Source: Phycisphaerales bacterium UBA1926 (GTDB taxonomy: Bacteria; Planctomycetota; Phycisphaerae; Phycisphaerales; UBA1924). From it: a stretch of DNA of 32,014 nucleotides. A program made the position numbers and the translations under genes. The DNA lies in the NCBI GenBank assembly GCA_002337215.1, contig DDFO01000046.1, positions 17,326-49,339 of the forward strand, written 5' to 3'. The notes beneath the pieces are model-generated. The model ran no database searches, was not told the DNA's origin, and saw only the letters and a list, made by a program, of their open reading frames with translations. Positions within the stretch are counted from its first letter, which is position 1. Each line of letters opens with the position of its first letter. Positions 1 to 9,600 of this stretch are shown piece after piece.

Positions 1-204
1 GGGATCGGGTCGTTCGCGTTCCGTGCCCGGGCGATCTCGCTGGGTGTCCTGGTGATTGGAATGGTGGCGCTCGCGTTCGCGGCTGCCCGGTTCGGGGTGT
101 TGCTCCCGCCGTCGCCGGCGGTCGCCGGGGCGATCGCGGGCTTCGCGATCCTCGTGTCGCTCAGCTCGCTCGCGTCAGGACGGATGGCGAGCCGCGGCGA
201 TTGA
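1..204 (+). CDS. C-terminal end of a membrane protein (partial)
   Basis: Frame 1 is open from the left edge to a TGA at 202-204, giving 67 residues. It holds two hydrophobic stretches (roughly residues 9-31 and 40-60) rich in Ala, Val, Leu and Gly, separated by a short Pro-rich turn (LLPPSPA), and ends in a short polar tail (SGRMASRGD). This is the look of the last two membrane helices of an integral membrane protein. The start lies outside the window and the family cannot be recognised. The next gene begins about 80 bases downstream on the same strand. Confidence 0.55.
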   Translation, partial: GIGSFAFRARAISLGVLVIGMVALAFAAARFGVLLPPSPAVAGAIAGFAILVSLSSLASGRMASRGD

Positions 205-285
205 TGTAGGCTGTCCGGGAACGGACAGCGCACGCGGCGATCGTCGCATTCGGATCGTGCCGCGCACACTTTGGGGGAAGAACAC

Positions 286-1179
286 ATGCTCCGATCGCTC
301 GCCGCCTTGCTGGTCCTCTCGACGGCCGTCTTTGTGACGCGTGCGCACACCGGGGCGGACGGGGCGCGTGTCCGAAGCAATGACGGCAAGCCGGTCGTCG
401 TGCAGCATTACGACTGCGACGGCGCACCGCAGTACGACCTGGGCAAGGCCCACACCGTCAAGGACGGCGGGCAGATGACATTCCGCATCACCGGCAAGGG
501 GATGGTCTACTTCACGATCACGACCGATTTTCACGATCCGTCGAATCCGAGCCGAGATCTCAAAGGCGTCACGAAGCACTTCGTGCTCGGCACGTACGAG
601 TCGGGGCAGGGCGCAACCGCGCGTGTTCAGGGGCGCAAGGAGAAGGGGGATGCAGACGCGGCGCTCGTTGAGGTCGATCGCGGCTGGCTCTGGGTCTCGA
701 GCACACCACCGCCCGCGTGGGCCGGCGCAGCGGCGAAGGGGGGCGAGCCGACGGTCGAGTTCTCCGATGCCGGAGAACCGGGACGCCCGATTGTTACACC
801 GGCGGTGAGTTGGAGCATCTACACCATTCTTCGAAACCAGTTCTCCTGGGCGGGCGCGACGGCGACGAGGTTCATCTACCGCGTGGAGAACGCATCGAGC
901 CCGAGCACGCACGCGAGCGTGGTGTACAGCCGCGATCCGAACTCCGAAGCCCGGCACACCTACAAGGACGGGTCGTCCCGGAAACACGCGCAGTACAAGA
1001 ACGCCTATCAGCACCGCGTGGGCCGGCGGAGCGGGCCCAAAGACGTGAAGAAAACCGCCGACGAGAGCGCCGACGCTGAGTTCGTTCGCTACGCCGAGGC
1101 CCGTGTGGGGCTCCTGACCCGGCAACCCTCGCGAGCCGCCCCGGAGTGCGGCAGGCACGACGACGAGGCCTCCCGCTAG
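286..1179 (+). CDS. Exported protein of unknown function
   Basis: 297 residues from ATG 286. A TTG at 271 would add five residues, but the GGGGAAG at about 273-280 is well placed as a ribosome binding site for ATG 286, so that start is preferred. The N-terminus MLRSLAALLVLSTAVFVTRA looks like a signal peptide, so the protein probably leaves the cytoplasm. The body (residues about 25-220) is rich in Thr, Gly and aromatic residues in a beta-rich pattern. The last 60-70 residues are very basic and polar (many Arg, Lys, His). I recognise no family and see no catalytic motif. No clear operon partner: 190 bases separate it from the next gene. Confidence 0.6.
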   Translation: MLRSLAALLVLSTAVFVTRAHTGADGARVRSNDGKPVVVQHYDCDGAPQYDLGKAHTVKDGGQMTFRITGKGMVYFTITTDFHDPSNPSRDLKGVTKHFVLGTYESGQGATARVQGRKEKGDADAALVEVDRGWLWVSSTPPPAWAGAAAKGGEPTVEFSDAGEPGRPIVTPAVSWSIYTILRNQFSWAGATATRFIYRVENASSPSTHASVVYSRDPNSEARHTYKDGSSRKHAQYKNAYQHRVGRRSGPKDVKKTADESADAEFVRYAEARVGLLTRQPSRAAPECGRHDDEASR

Positions 1180-1370
1180 CGTGAGGAGTTCGCAATCGAG
1201 ACGCCGCTTCCTGGCGGGCGCGTGGGGGACAGTCGCGTCCACGGGCCGCGGAGCCTGGGTGGCCTCGTCGCGGCCTGCCTCACGGACCACCTGCACGCGT
1301 ACTATGGAAACCCAGGCTCAGAGGACTGTTGCGCCTCCGGCCGGCAAGTTGCTTAAGTTGAGGTCACCAC

Positions 1371-2516
1371 ATGCGCGCAATCGTCACCGGCCAGGTCGGC
1401 ATGGACAAGAAACCCTACCTGCAGAAGGTCGCCGATTTCGCCGGCCAGCAGGGTGAGTCGATCGAGGTCCTCAACATCGGCGACATCATGTACGAGGAGG
1501 CGAAGGACGTCCCCCCGGGGCAGATCCTCAACCTCCCGCTCAGCCGGCTGAACTCCCTCCGCCGCGCGGCCTTCAAGGACGTCATCAGCGAGGCTCGCGA
1601 CCACGAGAACCTGATCGTCAATACGCACGCGACCTTCCGCTGGCGGCACGGCCTCTTCAGCGCCTTCGATTTCGACCAGATCCACAAGCTCGCCCCCGAC
1701 CTGATGATCTGCCTGGTTGACAACATCGAGATGGTCCACCACCGCCTCCACGCCGAGCACGACATCGACGCGACGCTCAAGGACTGCATGGTCTGGCGCG
1801 AAGAAGAGCTCCTCGCGACCGAGCTGCTCAGCCAGGCGATCCCCGGGAGCAAGTTCTACATCGTGAGCCGGGGGCGCCACGACGACACCGCGCGCACGAT
1901 GTTCCGCCTCGTGTGCCGTCCCGAGATGCGGAAGGTGTACCCCTCGTTCCCGATGAGCCACGTCGTCGATATGCCAGAAGTCCTCGCCGAGATCGACGCG
2001 TTCCGGGCCGCTCTCGCCGATCATTTCATCACCTTTGACCCGGGCGATGTGGACGAGAAGCTCCTGCTCGACCGCGCGATCGACGCCGCGAAGGAGGGCA
2101 ACGTCGACCAGTGGCTCGACGTCACACCCCACACGTTCGGCGGCTCCAAGCAGGCGAGCGGCGATCCGCTCCGAGTCCGCGTGCGCGAGGTGCTCGACAT
2201 CGCGGGTGACATCGACGGCCAGATCTACATGCGCGACTTCAAGCTCATCGACCAGGCCGACATGATCGTCTCCTACGTCCCCGAACTCCCCGGGGAAGAC
2301 GGCAAGGCCTTCCCGGGCCTGTCGTCGGGCGTCGAGCGCGAACTCCAGCACGCCTTCGAGCACGCCAAAGAGGTCTACGTCGTCTGGAAGCCCAAGAAGC
2401 AGCCCAGCCCGTTCATCACCGAGACCTGCACCAAGTGGTTCACCAGCACCGACGACGCGCTGACCTACTTCGAAGAGCAGGGCATGTTCGCCGAGAAGAA
2501 CCTGTTCGGGCACTGA
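1371..2516 (+). CDS. P-loop-kinase-like protein with C-terminal nucleoside 2-deoxyribosyltransferase-like region
   Basis: 381 residues; GAGG lies seven bases before ATG 1371. The N-terminus reads MRAIVTGQVGMDKKPYL, where a nucleotide-binding loop would be expected, but GQVGMDKK does not fit the strict Walker A pattern GxxxxGK[ST]. It is followed by a region resembling archaeal-type adenylate-kinase-like proteins: strand and GDIMYEE, LRRAAFKDVI, then IVNTHATFRWRHG (about residues 82-94). The C-terminal third (from about residue 290) has IYMRDFKLIDQADMIVSYVP, then SSGVERELQHAFEHAKEVYVV. That layout (Asp-rich strand end, Ser/Gly then Glu-Leu on a helix, final strand) is that of the nucleoside 2-deoxyribosyltransferase / TIR-like fold. 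Substrate is unknown. The lack of a signal peptide suggests a cytoplasmic protein. The two-domain reading is inference from motif layout. Confidence 0.7.
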   Translation: MRAIVTGQVGMDKKPYLQKVADFAGQQGESIEVLNIGDIMYEEAKDVPPGQILNLPLSRLNSLRRAAFKDVISEARDHENLIVNTHATFRWRHGLFSAFDFDQIHKLAPDLMICLVDNIEMVHHRLHAEHDIDATLKDCMVWREEELLATELLSQAIPGSKFYIVSRGRHDDTARTMFRLVCRPEMRKVYPSFPMSHVVDMPEVLAEIDAFRAALADHFITFDPGDVDEKLLLDRAIDAAKEGNVDQWLDVTPHTFGGSKQASGDPLRVRVREVLDIAGDIDGQIYMRDFKLIDQADMIVSYVPELPGEDGKAFPGLSSGVERELQHAFEHAKEVYVVWKPKKQPSPFITETCTKWFTSTDDALTYFEEQGMFAEKNLFGH

Positions 2517-2525
2517 GCAGGCTTT

Positions 2526-2544
2526 GGGCCCCGAATCGGGGCCC
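2526..2544. terminator. Short GC-rich hairpin between two genes
   Basis: GGGCCCCG (2526-2533), loop AAT, then CGGGGCCC (2537-2544), a perfect 8-bp stem. It lies 9 bases after one stop codon and 13 bases before the next start. It has no U tract, so it may be a weak terminator, an mRNA-stabilising hairpin, or a fold that modulates translation of the following gene. Confidence 0.45.
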
Positions 2545-2557
2545 ACAGAGGACTTGC

Positions 2558-3010
2558 ATGGTCCCAACCGCGGAACAGACCGCCGCGAACCAACAGCTCA
2601 TGGCGGGCGTGTGCCGGCTCATCGGCGTACTCATGCTCGTCGTCGCGGGCTACGGCTGGATCGGTCAGATCGAGTTCGGCCTCGTGTACGGGGCGGGGGC
2701 CGGCACCCCGGGGCCCGGTTGGCTCGGGCGTTTCATGGCGTCGGTCTGGGATGCCACCTACTGGTACCCGCTCACACTCGTGCTCCTGGGCGTTGCCTTC
2801 TGGCGATCCGCGGACCGGATCGCGGCGGGGCTTATTCGACTTCCGACGCGCAACCGCTGCCCCGGCTGCGGGTACTCGCTCGATGCTCTCGGCGATCCCC
2901 GGTGCCCCGAGTGCGGGATCGCTCTGACCGAGGCCTTTCTCGACCGGGTCGGTCCCGAGCCCACCGCCGAGCCGCGCGAGATCTGCCCTGATTCCTCGGA
3001 TTCCGCTTGA
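2558..3010 (+). CDS. Small membrane protein with C-terminal zinc ribbon
   Basis: 150 residues from ATG 2558, preceded by AGAGGAC. An upstream in-frame extension exists, but it overlaps the previous gene and has no ribosome binding site. Two hydrophobic segments (about residues 15-36 and 68-84) flank a Gly-rich outer loop. They are followed by a cytoplasmic zinc ribbon with Cys101, Cys104, Cys116 and Cys119 (CPGCGYSLDALGDPRCPECG) and an acidic tail. As I recall, membrane proteins ending in this CPxCGY-xL...CPECG ribbon are frequent in Phycisphaerae. Their role is unknown to me; the ribbon suggests metal-stabilised binding of a partner. No enzymatic motif. Confidence 0.75.
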   Translation: MVPTAEQTAANQQLMAGVCRLIGVLMLVVAGYGWIGQIEFGLVYGAGAGTPGPGWLGRFMASVWDATYWYPLTLVLLGVAFWRSADRIAAGLIRLPTRNRCPGCGYSLDALGDPRCPECGIALTEAFLDRVGPEPTAEPREICPDSSDSA

Positions 3011-3076
3011 GACCGCCCCCGGTCCGTGGTCCAATAAGTGGTGCGCAACGTCGCGCTGCGGGAAAGGGAGGAAGCT

Positions 3077-3757
3077 ATGAAGACGATTCTCACCGCGGTG
3101 GTCTTCGCCGCCGCAACCGCCGACGCCGGCATTCTCAACGTTGATCTCGACCCAGGTGATGCTTCGGTCAGCGCTCCGCTGTTCAGCGCCACCGTCGGAG
3201 TCTCGGGCTCGCTGGGCATCAATGTCGAGCAGGACGGTGATGGCAAGCTCTCCAACGCGGGGCTCAGCGCCGCCGATCTTCTCATCGCGTCGGGGGGCAC
3301 CTACGGGTTCGGGCCGAGCGGTCTCCTGACCCTCAGCAATATCGGGATCACGCTCCAAGAGCCGGGCGGGCAGGAGTACTTCTACAACGAGACCGCGGGC
3401 GTCTCCCAGCCGGGGGATTACGCGGGCTTCCTTGATACCGACGCTCTCGCCGCGCTCTCGGGGACCTTTGCGGTCGACATCGACGGCGACGGGGACAGTG
3501 AATTCACCGGCGATCTGTCGACGATCGATGAGGAGTACCGCAGGTTCGATTTTGAGGCACTGATCACTCGTGACGGGGGGTCGCAGGTCTACACCCTGAC
3601 GACCGACTTCTTCCTTGAGGTCAACCTCGATTTCGCCGGGGCGGCCCTCCCGATTCTCATCGAGTTCAGCGGAGGCGGCACGGGTGTTATCCCGGCCCCG
3701 GCCTCCGCGGCGGCTCTCGCGCTCGCGGGCCTCGCTGCCACGCGTCGTCGCCGCTGA
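3077..3757 (+). CDS. Secreted protein with PEP-CTERM-like sorting tail
   Basis: 226 residues from ATG 3077, chosen because GGGAGGAAG sits just upstream; a GTG at 3038 is less likely. The N-terminus MKTILTAVVFAAATADA is a short signal peptide. The body is acidic and rich in Gly, Asp, Ser and Thr, including DIDGDGDSEF (around residues 134-143), a Ca-binding-like Asp pattern. The last 23 residues carry a Pro-Ala-Pro motif (IPAPAS), a hydrophobic helix of Ala and Leu, and a terminal RRRR. That is the three-part layout of PEP-CTERM-type sorting signals, in the variant I associate with planctomycetes. Expected fate: export, then recognition by an exosortase-like enzyme at the membrane. No exosortase is in the window. 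Function of the body is unknown. Confidence 0.75.
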   Translation: MKTILTAVVFAAATADAGILNVDLDPGDASVSAPLFSATVGVSGSLGINVEQDGDGKLSNAGLSAADLLIASGGTYGFGPSGLLTLSNIGITLQEPGGQEYFYNETAGVSQPGDYAGFLDTDALAALSGTFAVDIDGDGDSEFTGDLSTIDEEYRRFDFEALITRDGGSQVYTLTTDFFLEVNLDFAGAALPILIEFSGGGTGVIPAPASAAALALAGLAATRRRR

Positions 3758-3901
3758 GCGACGCGCCGGCTCGCCACTCAGGGATGCTCGCGCGGTGCGT
3801 GAACACCGAGTGCAGACATCCGCATGACCAACGCGGGACGCCGCTCGCGTTCCGCGTTCTTCTTCGGCTATCCTCCGTTCCCTTTCAGACGGAGTATGCC
3901 C

Positions 3902-5296
3902 ATGCCATCATTCCTCGCAGCGGTCCTCGTTGCCGCCGCATCGACGATCACCGCCTCGGCGGCGGACCTCGTCTTCACCAACGCCCAGATCATCCCAATC
4001 GAGGGTGCCGAGATCGAGCGCGGCTTCGTCGCCGTGACCGACGGCAGGATCGAGGCGGTCGGCTCGGGCGGATTTTCTGGCGCCGCCGACCAGACCATCG
4101 ACTGTGCCGGCAAGGTCATCATGCCCGGGCTGGTCGATACACACAGCCACATCGGGGGCATCGGCGGCGCCGACGGTTCGGGCCCGATCCAGCCCGGCGT
4201 GCGGGTCCGCGACTCGATCAACGTCCGCGACGCGGGGTTCCGACGGGCCCTCGCCGGCGGACTCACGAGCATCAACATCATGCCCGGGTCGGGGCACCTC
4301 TCCAGCGGGCAGACGGTCTATGTCAAGCTGCGGCACGACACGAGCGCCCCGGGCTTCGGCGTGCGCACGATCGACGACATCACCTACTACGACGAGGACG
4401 GGGAGCCCATGGGTGGGCTCAAAATGGCGAACGGCACCAACCCCCAGCGCGACAACGGCGGGCCCTTCCCGGGCACGCGCGGCCGCGCCGCGTTCCTCGT
4501 CCGCTCCAAGTTCATCGAGGCCCGGGCCTACCAGGCGAAGCTCGATGCCGCGGTGAACGAGGACGGCTCGGTCGATGCCAGCAAGCTCCCCGACCGCGAT
4601 CTCGATCTCGAAGCACTCGCGGAGGTCATGCGCGGCGAGCGCACCGTCCACCACCACACCCACCGGCACGACGACATCATCACCGTGCTCCGCCTCGCGA
4701 AGGAGTTCGGCTTCCGCGTCGTGCTCCACCACGTCAGCGATGGGTGGCTCGTCGCCGACGAGATCGCCGAGGCGGGCGCCGAGGTGAGCGCGATCATGAT
4801 CGATTCGCCGGGCGGCAAGCACGAGGCCGTCGGCGTCCGTTTCGACACGCCCGGCATCCTCGAACGCGCCGGCGTGCGCACGGTCGTGCACACCGACGAC
4901 TGGATCACCGATAGCCGGATCTTCCTCCGCAGCGCGGCGCTCGCGATCCGGGGCGGCATGACCCGCCGGGGCGCTCTCGAATCCGTCACGCTCGCGGGCG
5001 CGGAGATGCTCGATATCGACGACCGCGTGGGCACGCTCACGCCCAGCAAGGACGCGGACCTCATCGTCCTGAGCGGCGACCCGTTCAGCGTGTACACCGT
5101 CGTCGAGCAGACCTACGTCGAGGGGAACCTCGCGTTCGATCGTGCCGATGAGGGCGATCGGCTCAGCGCGCTCGGGGGCTACGGGGCCGCGACGGACAGC
5201 GAGCCCTACTTCTGCTGCTACAACGAACTGATGACCACGGGCCGAGTCGGCGGGGTCCAGATGCGGGGCACGGGCTCCGCGGGGAGTGGAAACTGA
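3902..5296 (+). CDS. Exported metal-dependent amidohydrolase (imidazolonepropionase-like)
   Basis: 464 residues. ATG 3902 is preferred over ATG 3896 because GGAG at 3891-3894 is 7 bases from 3902 but 1 base from 3896. Signal peptide MPSFLAAVLVAAASTITASA, so exported. The urease/dihydroorotase-like amidohydrolase fold is shown by the N-terminal beta-sandwich strands (LVFTNAQIIPIEGAEI, residues 23-38), the metal motif GLVDTHSH (His81 and His83), further His in HHHTHRH (residues 250-256) and LHHV, a late HTDD (the usual position of the catalytic Asp), and the closing GTLTPSKDADLIVLSGDP. All expected metal ligands look present, so it is probably active on a cyclic amide or peptide-like substrate that I cannot name. 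Its stop overlaps the start of the next gene (TGATG), so the two are translationally coupled. Confidence 0.85.
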   Translation: MPSFLAAVLVAAASTITASAADLVFTNAQIIPIEGAEIERGFVAVTDGRIEAVGSGGFSGAADQTIDCAGKVIMPGLVDTHSHIGGIGGADGSGPIQPGVRVRDSINVRDAGFRRALAGGLTSINIMPGSGHLSSGQTVYVKLRHDTSAPGFGVRTIDDITYYDEDGEPMGGLKMANGTNPQRDNGGPFPGTRGRAAFLVRSKFIEARAYQAKLDAAVNEDGSVDASKLPDRDLDLEALAEVMRGERTVHHHTHRHDDIITVLRLAKEFGFRVVLHHVSDGWLVADEIAEAGAEVSAIMIDSPGGKHEAVGVRFDTPGILERAGVRTVVHTDDWITDSRIFLRSAALAIRGGMTRRGALESVTLAGAEMLDIDDRVGTLTPSKDADLIVLSGDPFSVYTVVEQTYVEGNLAFDRADEGDRLSALGGYGAATDSEPYFCCYNELMTTGRVGGVQMRGTGSAGSGN

Positions 5297-6579
5297 TGAA
5301 CAAGGCCGAACACAGAAATCTCTGCCGATCCGTCGGCGGCATGCTCCGCGCGGTCGTTGGAGCAGCGCTCTGCGTTGCCTCCGCCGCGTCCGCCCAGGTC
5401 GCCGTCAAGGCGGGCACGCTCCACACCATGGAGGGCGAGCCGATCACGGACGCGCTCGTGCTCATCGGCGAAGGCGGCCAGATCGACTACGTCGGCAAGG
5501 CGAGCGAGCGGGCGATTCCAGAGGGCTACACCACGCACGAGTGCGCTGTCGCAACGCCCGGCCTCGTGGACGTGCGATCGACGCTCGGCTTCACCGGGCT
5601 CTACAACGTGGACGCCGACCAGGACCAGCTCGACGACTCCGCGAGGCTCCAGCCCGGGCTCCGGGCGATCGACGCCTACAACCCGCGCGACCGGCTGATC
5701 GGCTACTCGCGATCGTTCGGCGTCACGACCGTCCACACCGGGCACGGCCCGGGCGAGCTCATCAGCGGGCAGACCATGATCGCCAAGACCCGGGGCGACA
5801 CCGTCGAGGACGCCGCGTTCGTGCCGGCGAAGGCCGTCGCCGCGACGCTCGGGCCGCGCGCCCACAAGGGCGGTGGCAAGAGCCCGGGGAGCCGAGCGAA
5901 GGCGATGGAGATGCTCCGTGCCGAGCTGCTCAAGGCGCAGGCGCACGGCGCGAAGATCGCCAGGGCGGAGTCCGACCCGGAGACCGAGGGCCCGAGTCGC
6001 GACCTCGCGATGGAATCGCTCGTGTCGGTGCTCAACCGCGAGACCCCGCTGATCATCGCCGCCGACCGGGCGCAGGACATCGCCAACGCGATGCGGCTCG
6101 CCGACGAGTTCGGCTTCACGCTCTGGCTCGAATCCGCGGCCGAGTCCTACCTGCTCGCCGACCAGCTCAAAGAACGAGGCACCCCCGTCCTGCTCCACCC
6201 GACCATGGCGCGGTCCTGGGGCGAGCGGGCCAGTCTCTCGTACAACACCGCGAAAGTCCTCAAGGACGCGGGCGTGCCGTTCGCCATCGAGTCCGGCTAC
6301 GAGGGGTATGTTCCCAAGGTCCGGGTCGTGCTCTTCGAGGCCGCGGCCGCCGCGGGCTACGGCGAACTCGGGTTCGGCGACGCCCTCGCCGCCGTCACCA
6401 TCGAAGCCGCGAAGATCCTCGGGGTCGACGGCCGCGTCGGCTCGATCGCCGTCGGCAAAGACGGCGACATCGCGATGTACAACGCCGACCCGTTCGAGTA
6501 CACCACCCATTGCGTGGGCGTGCTCATCGAGGGCGACCACTTCGCGGGTGAGCGCGAGTTCGACATCGGTTATCCCTGA
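5296..6579 (+). CDS. Exported amidohydrolase-family protein lacking metal-binding motif
   Basis: 427 residues; ATG 5296 overlaps the stop of the preceding amidohydrolase. The N-terminus is a signal peptide ending near CVASAASA-QV (residue 33). The protein keeps the family scaffold: N-terminal sandwich (VAVKAGTLHTMEGEPITDALVLIGEGGQIDYVG, given here as residues 35-68 in separate strands), GVTTVHTGHGPG, and the closing GSIAVGKDGDIAMYNADPFEYT. However, where the active partner has DTHSH this protein has DVRST (residues 92-96), and the late HTDD is also absent (FAIESGYEGY). It is therefore probably not a metal hydrolase; it may be a non-catalytic partner of the first protein or have a different active site. 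The tight coupling supports a joint complex in the periplasm. The strong hairpin at 6637-6664 ends the transcript. Confidence 0.8.
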   Translation: MNKAEHRNLCRSVGGMLRAVVGAALCVASAASAQVAVKAGTLHTMEGEPITDALVLIGEGGQIDYVGKASERAIPEGYTTHECAVATPGLVDVRSTLGFTGLYNVDADQDQLDDSARLQPGLRAIDAYNPRDRLIGYSRSFGVTTVHTGHGPGELISGQTMIAKTRGDTVEDAAFVPAKAVAATLGPRAHKGGGKSPGSRAKAMEMLRAELLKAQAHGAKIARAESDPETEGPSRDLAMESLVSVLNRETPLIIAADRAQDIANAMRLADEFGFTLWLESAAESYLLADQLKERGTPVLLHPTMARSWGERASLSYNTAKVLKDAGVPFAIESGYEGYVPKVRVVLFEAAAAAGYGELGFGDALAAVTIEAAKILGVDGRVGSIAVGKDGDIAMYNADPFEYTTHCVGVLIEGDHFAGEREFDIGYP

Positions 6580-6636
6580 TCAGCCAGCCCGTCCAAGCCC
6601 AGATCCAGACGGATCTCGCCGAGAGGACACCGAAAA

Positions 6637-6664
6637 AAAGCCGCGGGCAAACGCCCGCGGCTTT
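6637..6664. terminator. Bidirectional intrinsic terminator between convergent genes
   Basis: AAAGCCGCGGGC (6637-6648), loop AAAC, GCCCGCGGCTTT (6653-6664): a perfect 12-bp stem. It is flanked by a run of seven A on the left (6633-6639) and a T-rich right side. It lies between the end of the amidohydrolase pair (6579, plus strand) and the end of the protease gene (6687, minus strand), so it can serve both transcripts. Confidence 0.88.
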
Positions 6665-6686
6665 CTCAATTCCAATGCTTCAGGCG

Positions 6687-9600
6687 TCAGCGATCGAGTT
6701 GCTTCAGCAGCACGTCCACCGCTTTCAGCAGCTGCGTGTCCGTCCCCTTCGCGGCCTCCTCGGGGGGCAGCGGGACTTCGTAGGTCGGCTGCAGCTCTGT
6801 GTTCTCGAGGTAATACCCGCCCGATCCCTTCGTTCCCACCTGCGGGATGCCGAAGATCAGATCACCCGTGAACAGCGTCTCCCACCAGACGGCCGTCGCC
6901 GTACCGGGCACCGGCATCCCGATCGTCGGGCCGATCTCGAGCTCGGTGTACACCCACGGGAAGAAGTGCGCGTCGGAGTAGTTGCTCTCGCTCATCACGA
7001 CCGCGCTCGGCTTGACCCACCGCGTGCTCGGGTCGCCGTGATACTTCTTGCCCGGCGCGAGGTCGTTCCGCGGGTACAGCTCGACATACGTCTTGCCGGT
7101 CAGGAAGGTCGCGAGGTCGTCGTGCAGCCAGCCGCCCCCGTTGAAGCGGGTGTCGACGACGAGCGCTTCCTTGTCGTAGTCCTCGCCCATGACCTTCTCG
7201 TAGAACGCCCGGAACGACGCGTCGTTCATCCCGCGCACATGGGCGTACGCAAGCCGGCCGTCCGACGCCTCCTTCACGATCGCGTCGCGGGCGTCGATCC
7301 ACCGGTCGTACAGCAGCCCGTTCTCCGCCCCGAGCGAGATCGGCTTGACGACGTGCTCATGGGATTCGCCGTCCCCGATCGGGCCGGCGTGATCGACCGA
7401 GAGCCGGACGCGTTCGCCCGACTTGCCGTCGAGCAGCGCGAACAGGTTCACACCCGCGTCCAGCGCGACCCCGTCGATCGCGGTGATCACATCGCCCGCC
7501 CCGATATCCAGGTCGGACTTGTCGAGCGGCCCGCCCTTGATCACCTCGGCGATCGTTGCGCCGTCACCCCCGGCGAACACGCCGGAGTCGTTGTCAAAGA
7601 ACACGCCGAGCGACGCGGTCGATGCGTCTCCCGGCTCGCCGCCAGGGCGGTAGCGCCCTCCGGTGTGCGAGGCGTTCAGCTCGCCCAGGAACTCGCTGAG
7701 AACCTCCGCGAAATCGCGGTTGTTGGTCACGCCCGCGGCCTTCGGCTCGTACTGGTCGCGGTAGAACGCCCAATCCACGCCCTGCATGTCGGGGCGGTAG
7801 AACTTCTTGAGTGTCTGCCGCCACACGTGCTCGAACAGGTGCGCGCGCTCGGCGTCGCCTTCGATGTCCATCGTCGCGGCGTACGAGATGCCCTTCTTCT
7901 CACCGCTCGCGGTTTCGATCTTCGACAGCGACCCACCCGAGAGCAGGAAGATCGTCTCGCCGTCGTCTGACAGCTCCATCGAAGCCGAGCCCGCTCCGAG
8001 CTTCGCGAGGATCTTGGTCGATTCCTCCCGGAAGTCACGCACCCACAGGTCGTACCCCTTCTCGAACCGCGCGAGGTAGTAGAGCTTGTCGCCCTCGGGG
8101 CTCAGGGCGTATCCGCCCAGGTCGCTCGAGTGCATCGTCAGGCGGGTCTTGCGATCGTCGAGGCCTTCGAGATCAACGTCGATGGGCTCGACCGTGTCCT
8201 CCTCTTCCTCGCCATCATCCCCGTCGTCGCTGTCCTCACCCTCAGCGTCCTCGGGTGCGTCCGCGTCATCGCCGTCTTCAGAATCCTCGTCGGCCTCTTC
8301 CTCGTCTTCCTTCTTCTTCTCGTCAAGTTCCTTCTGCAGTTCGTACTCCTCCTTGGAGAGGCGGAACTTGTCCCACGAGTCCTGGTTCAGGAACACGGCC
8401 ATCACGTCGCCCTCGGAACCCCACGAGCCGTGCGCCCGCTGGCCGAACCGATCCGAGCGCCAGATCACCGCGTTCCCGCCCATCGCGAACTGCGGGAACC
8501 CGTCGTCGTACCCCGAGGCGGAGATGTCGACGAGCTCACCCGTGCCGTCCGCCTTCACCATGCCGGCCTCGCCGTAGAAGACCCGGCCTCGGTTGTAGTG
8601 GTTGACCGCGAGCCAGAGGCTGTCGGCCGACCAGTCGAAGTGGTGGTCGCCGTCGGCGTAGCTGTAGAACCGGTCGCCGGGAAGAGCGGTGATGATGTCG
8701 CCCGACTCAACGTCCACGACGCGGATCTCGCTCCGGTCGTGGAGGTACGCGATCTTCTCCCCGTCGGGCGAGTACGCCGGCTGGAACTCCTCGGCGCTGG
8801 TCGCGACGACCTCGGTTTCCTCGAACTTCGTGCCGCTGAAGAAGTACAACTCGTCGTCATCGACCAGCGAGGTCTTGTAGACGTTCCACGAGCCGTCCCG
8901 CTCGCCGGCGTAGATCATGCTCCGCCCGTCGGGCGCGAACGAGACCGAACGCTCCTGCTCGGGCGTGTCCGTGATCCGCCGCGTCGTCCCGAACTCGACC
9001 GAGGTCACGAACACCTCGCCCCGCACGACAAACGCGACTTCCTTCCCGTTGGGTGACGCGCTGAACTCGCTCGCCCCACCCCGGCTGGTCGTGGTCTCGG
9101 GCTCGCCCGCCCCGGCGTCCACCGCGATCGTGACGTCCAGCTTCTTGGGCTGCTGCCCGGCCCGGAACGTGTACAGGTCGCCGTGCCAGCTGAACGCGAG
9201 CATCCCGTCATCCGCCCGGCTCAGGTGGCGCACAGGGTGATCCTCGAACCGTGTCAACTGCTCCGGCTGCGCCGCCGGGTCGAGACGCTTGCGCCACACA
9301 TTGAAGTCGCCGCTCCGCTCGCTGAGGTAGTACATCCCCTTCGTGCCCCACTGGGCCTCGCGGTCCTCGCCTTCGAAGGTGGTGACCTTGGTGTGCGCGC
9401 CCGACTCGGCGTCGTACACCCACACGTCCCGCGCGATCGACGAGGTGTGGTGCTTGCGGAGTTCGTCCTCGTACCCCTTGCGGTCCTCGTAGAGAATCCG
9501 GGAGCCGTCCGTGCTGTACTTCGCGTTCAGCGCGGGGGTGGTCAGCACCATGCTCGGCGTGCCCCCTGTGACGGGCACCGTGTACAACTCCGCGAGAACG

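Noticed and set aside
1353..2567. Open frame on the minus strand opposite the P-loop-like gene
   Set aside because: Covers the same stretch as a gene with good motifs and a ribosome binding site; translation looks like a mirror of the sense codons.
6675..7970. Open frame on the plus strand across the end of the tricorn-like gene
   Set aside because: Begins beside the shared terminator and is antisense to the conserved peptidase domain.
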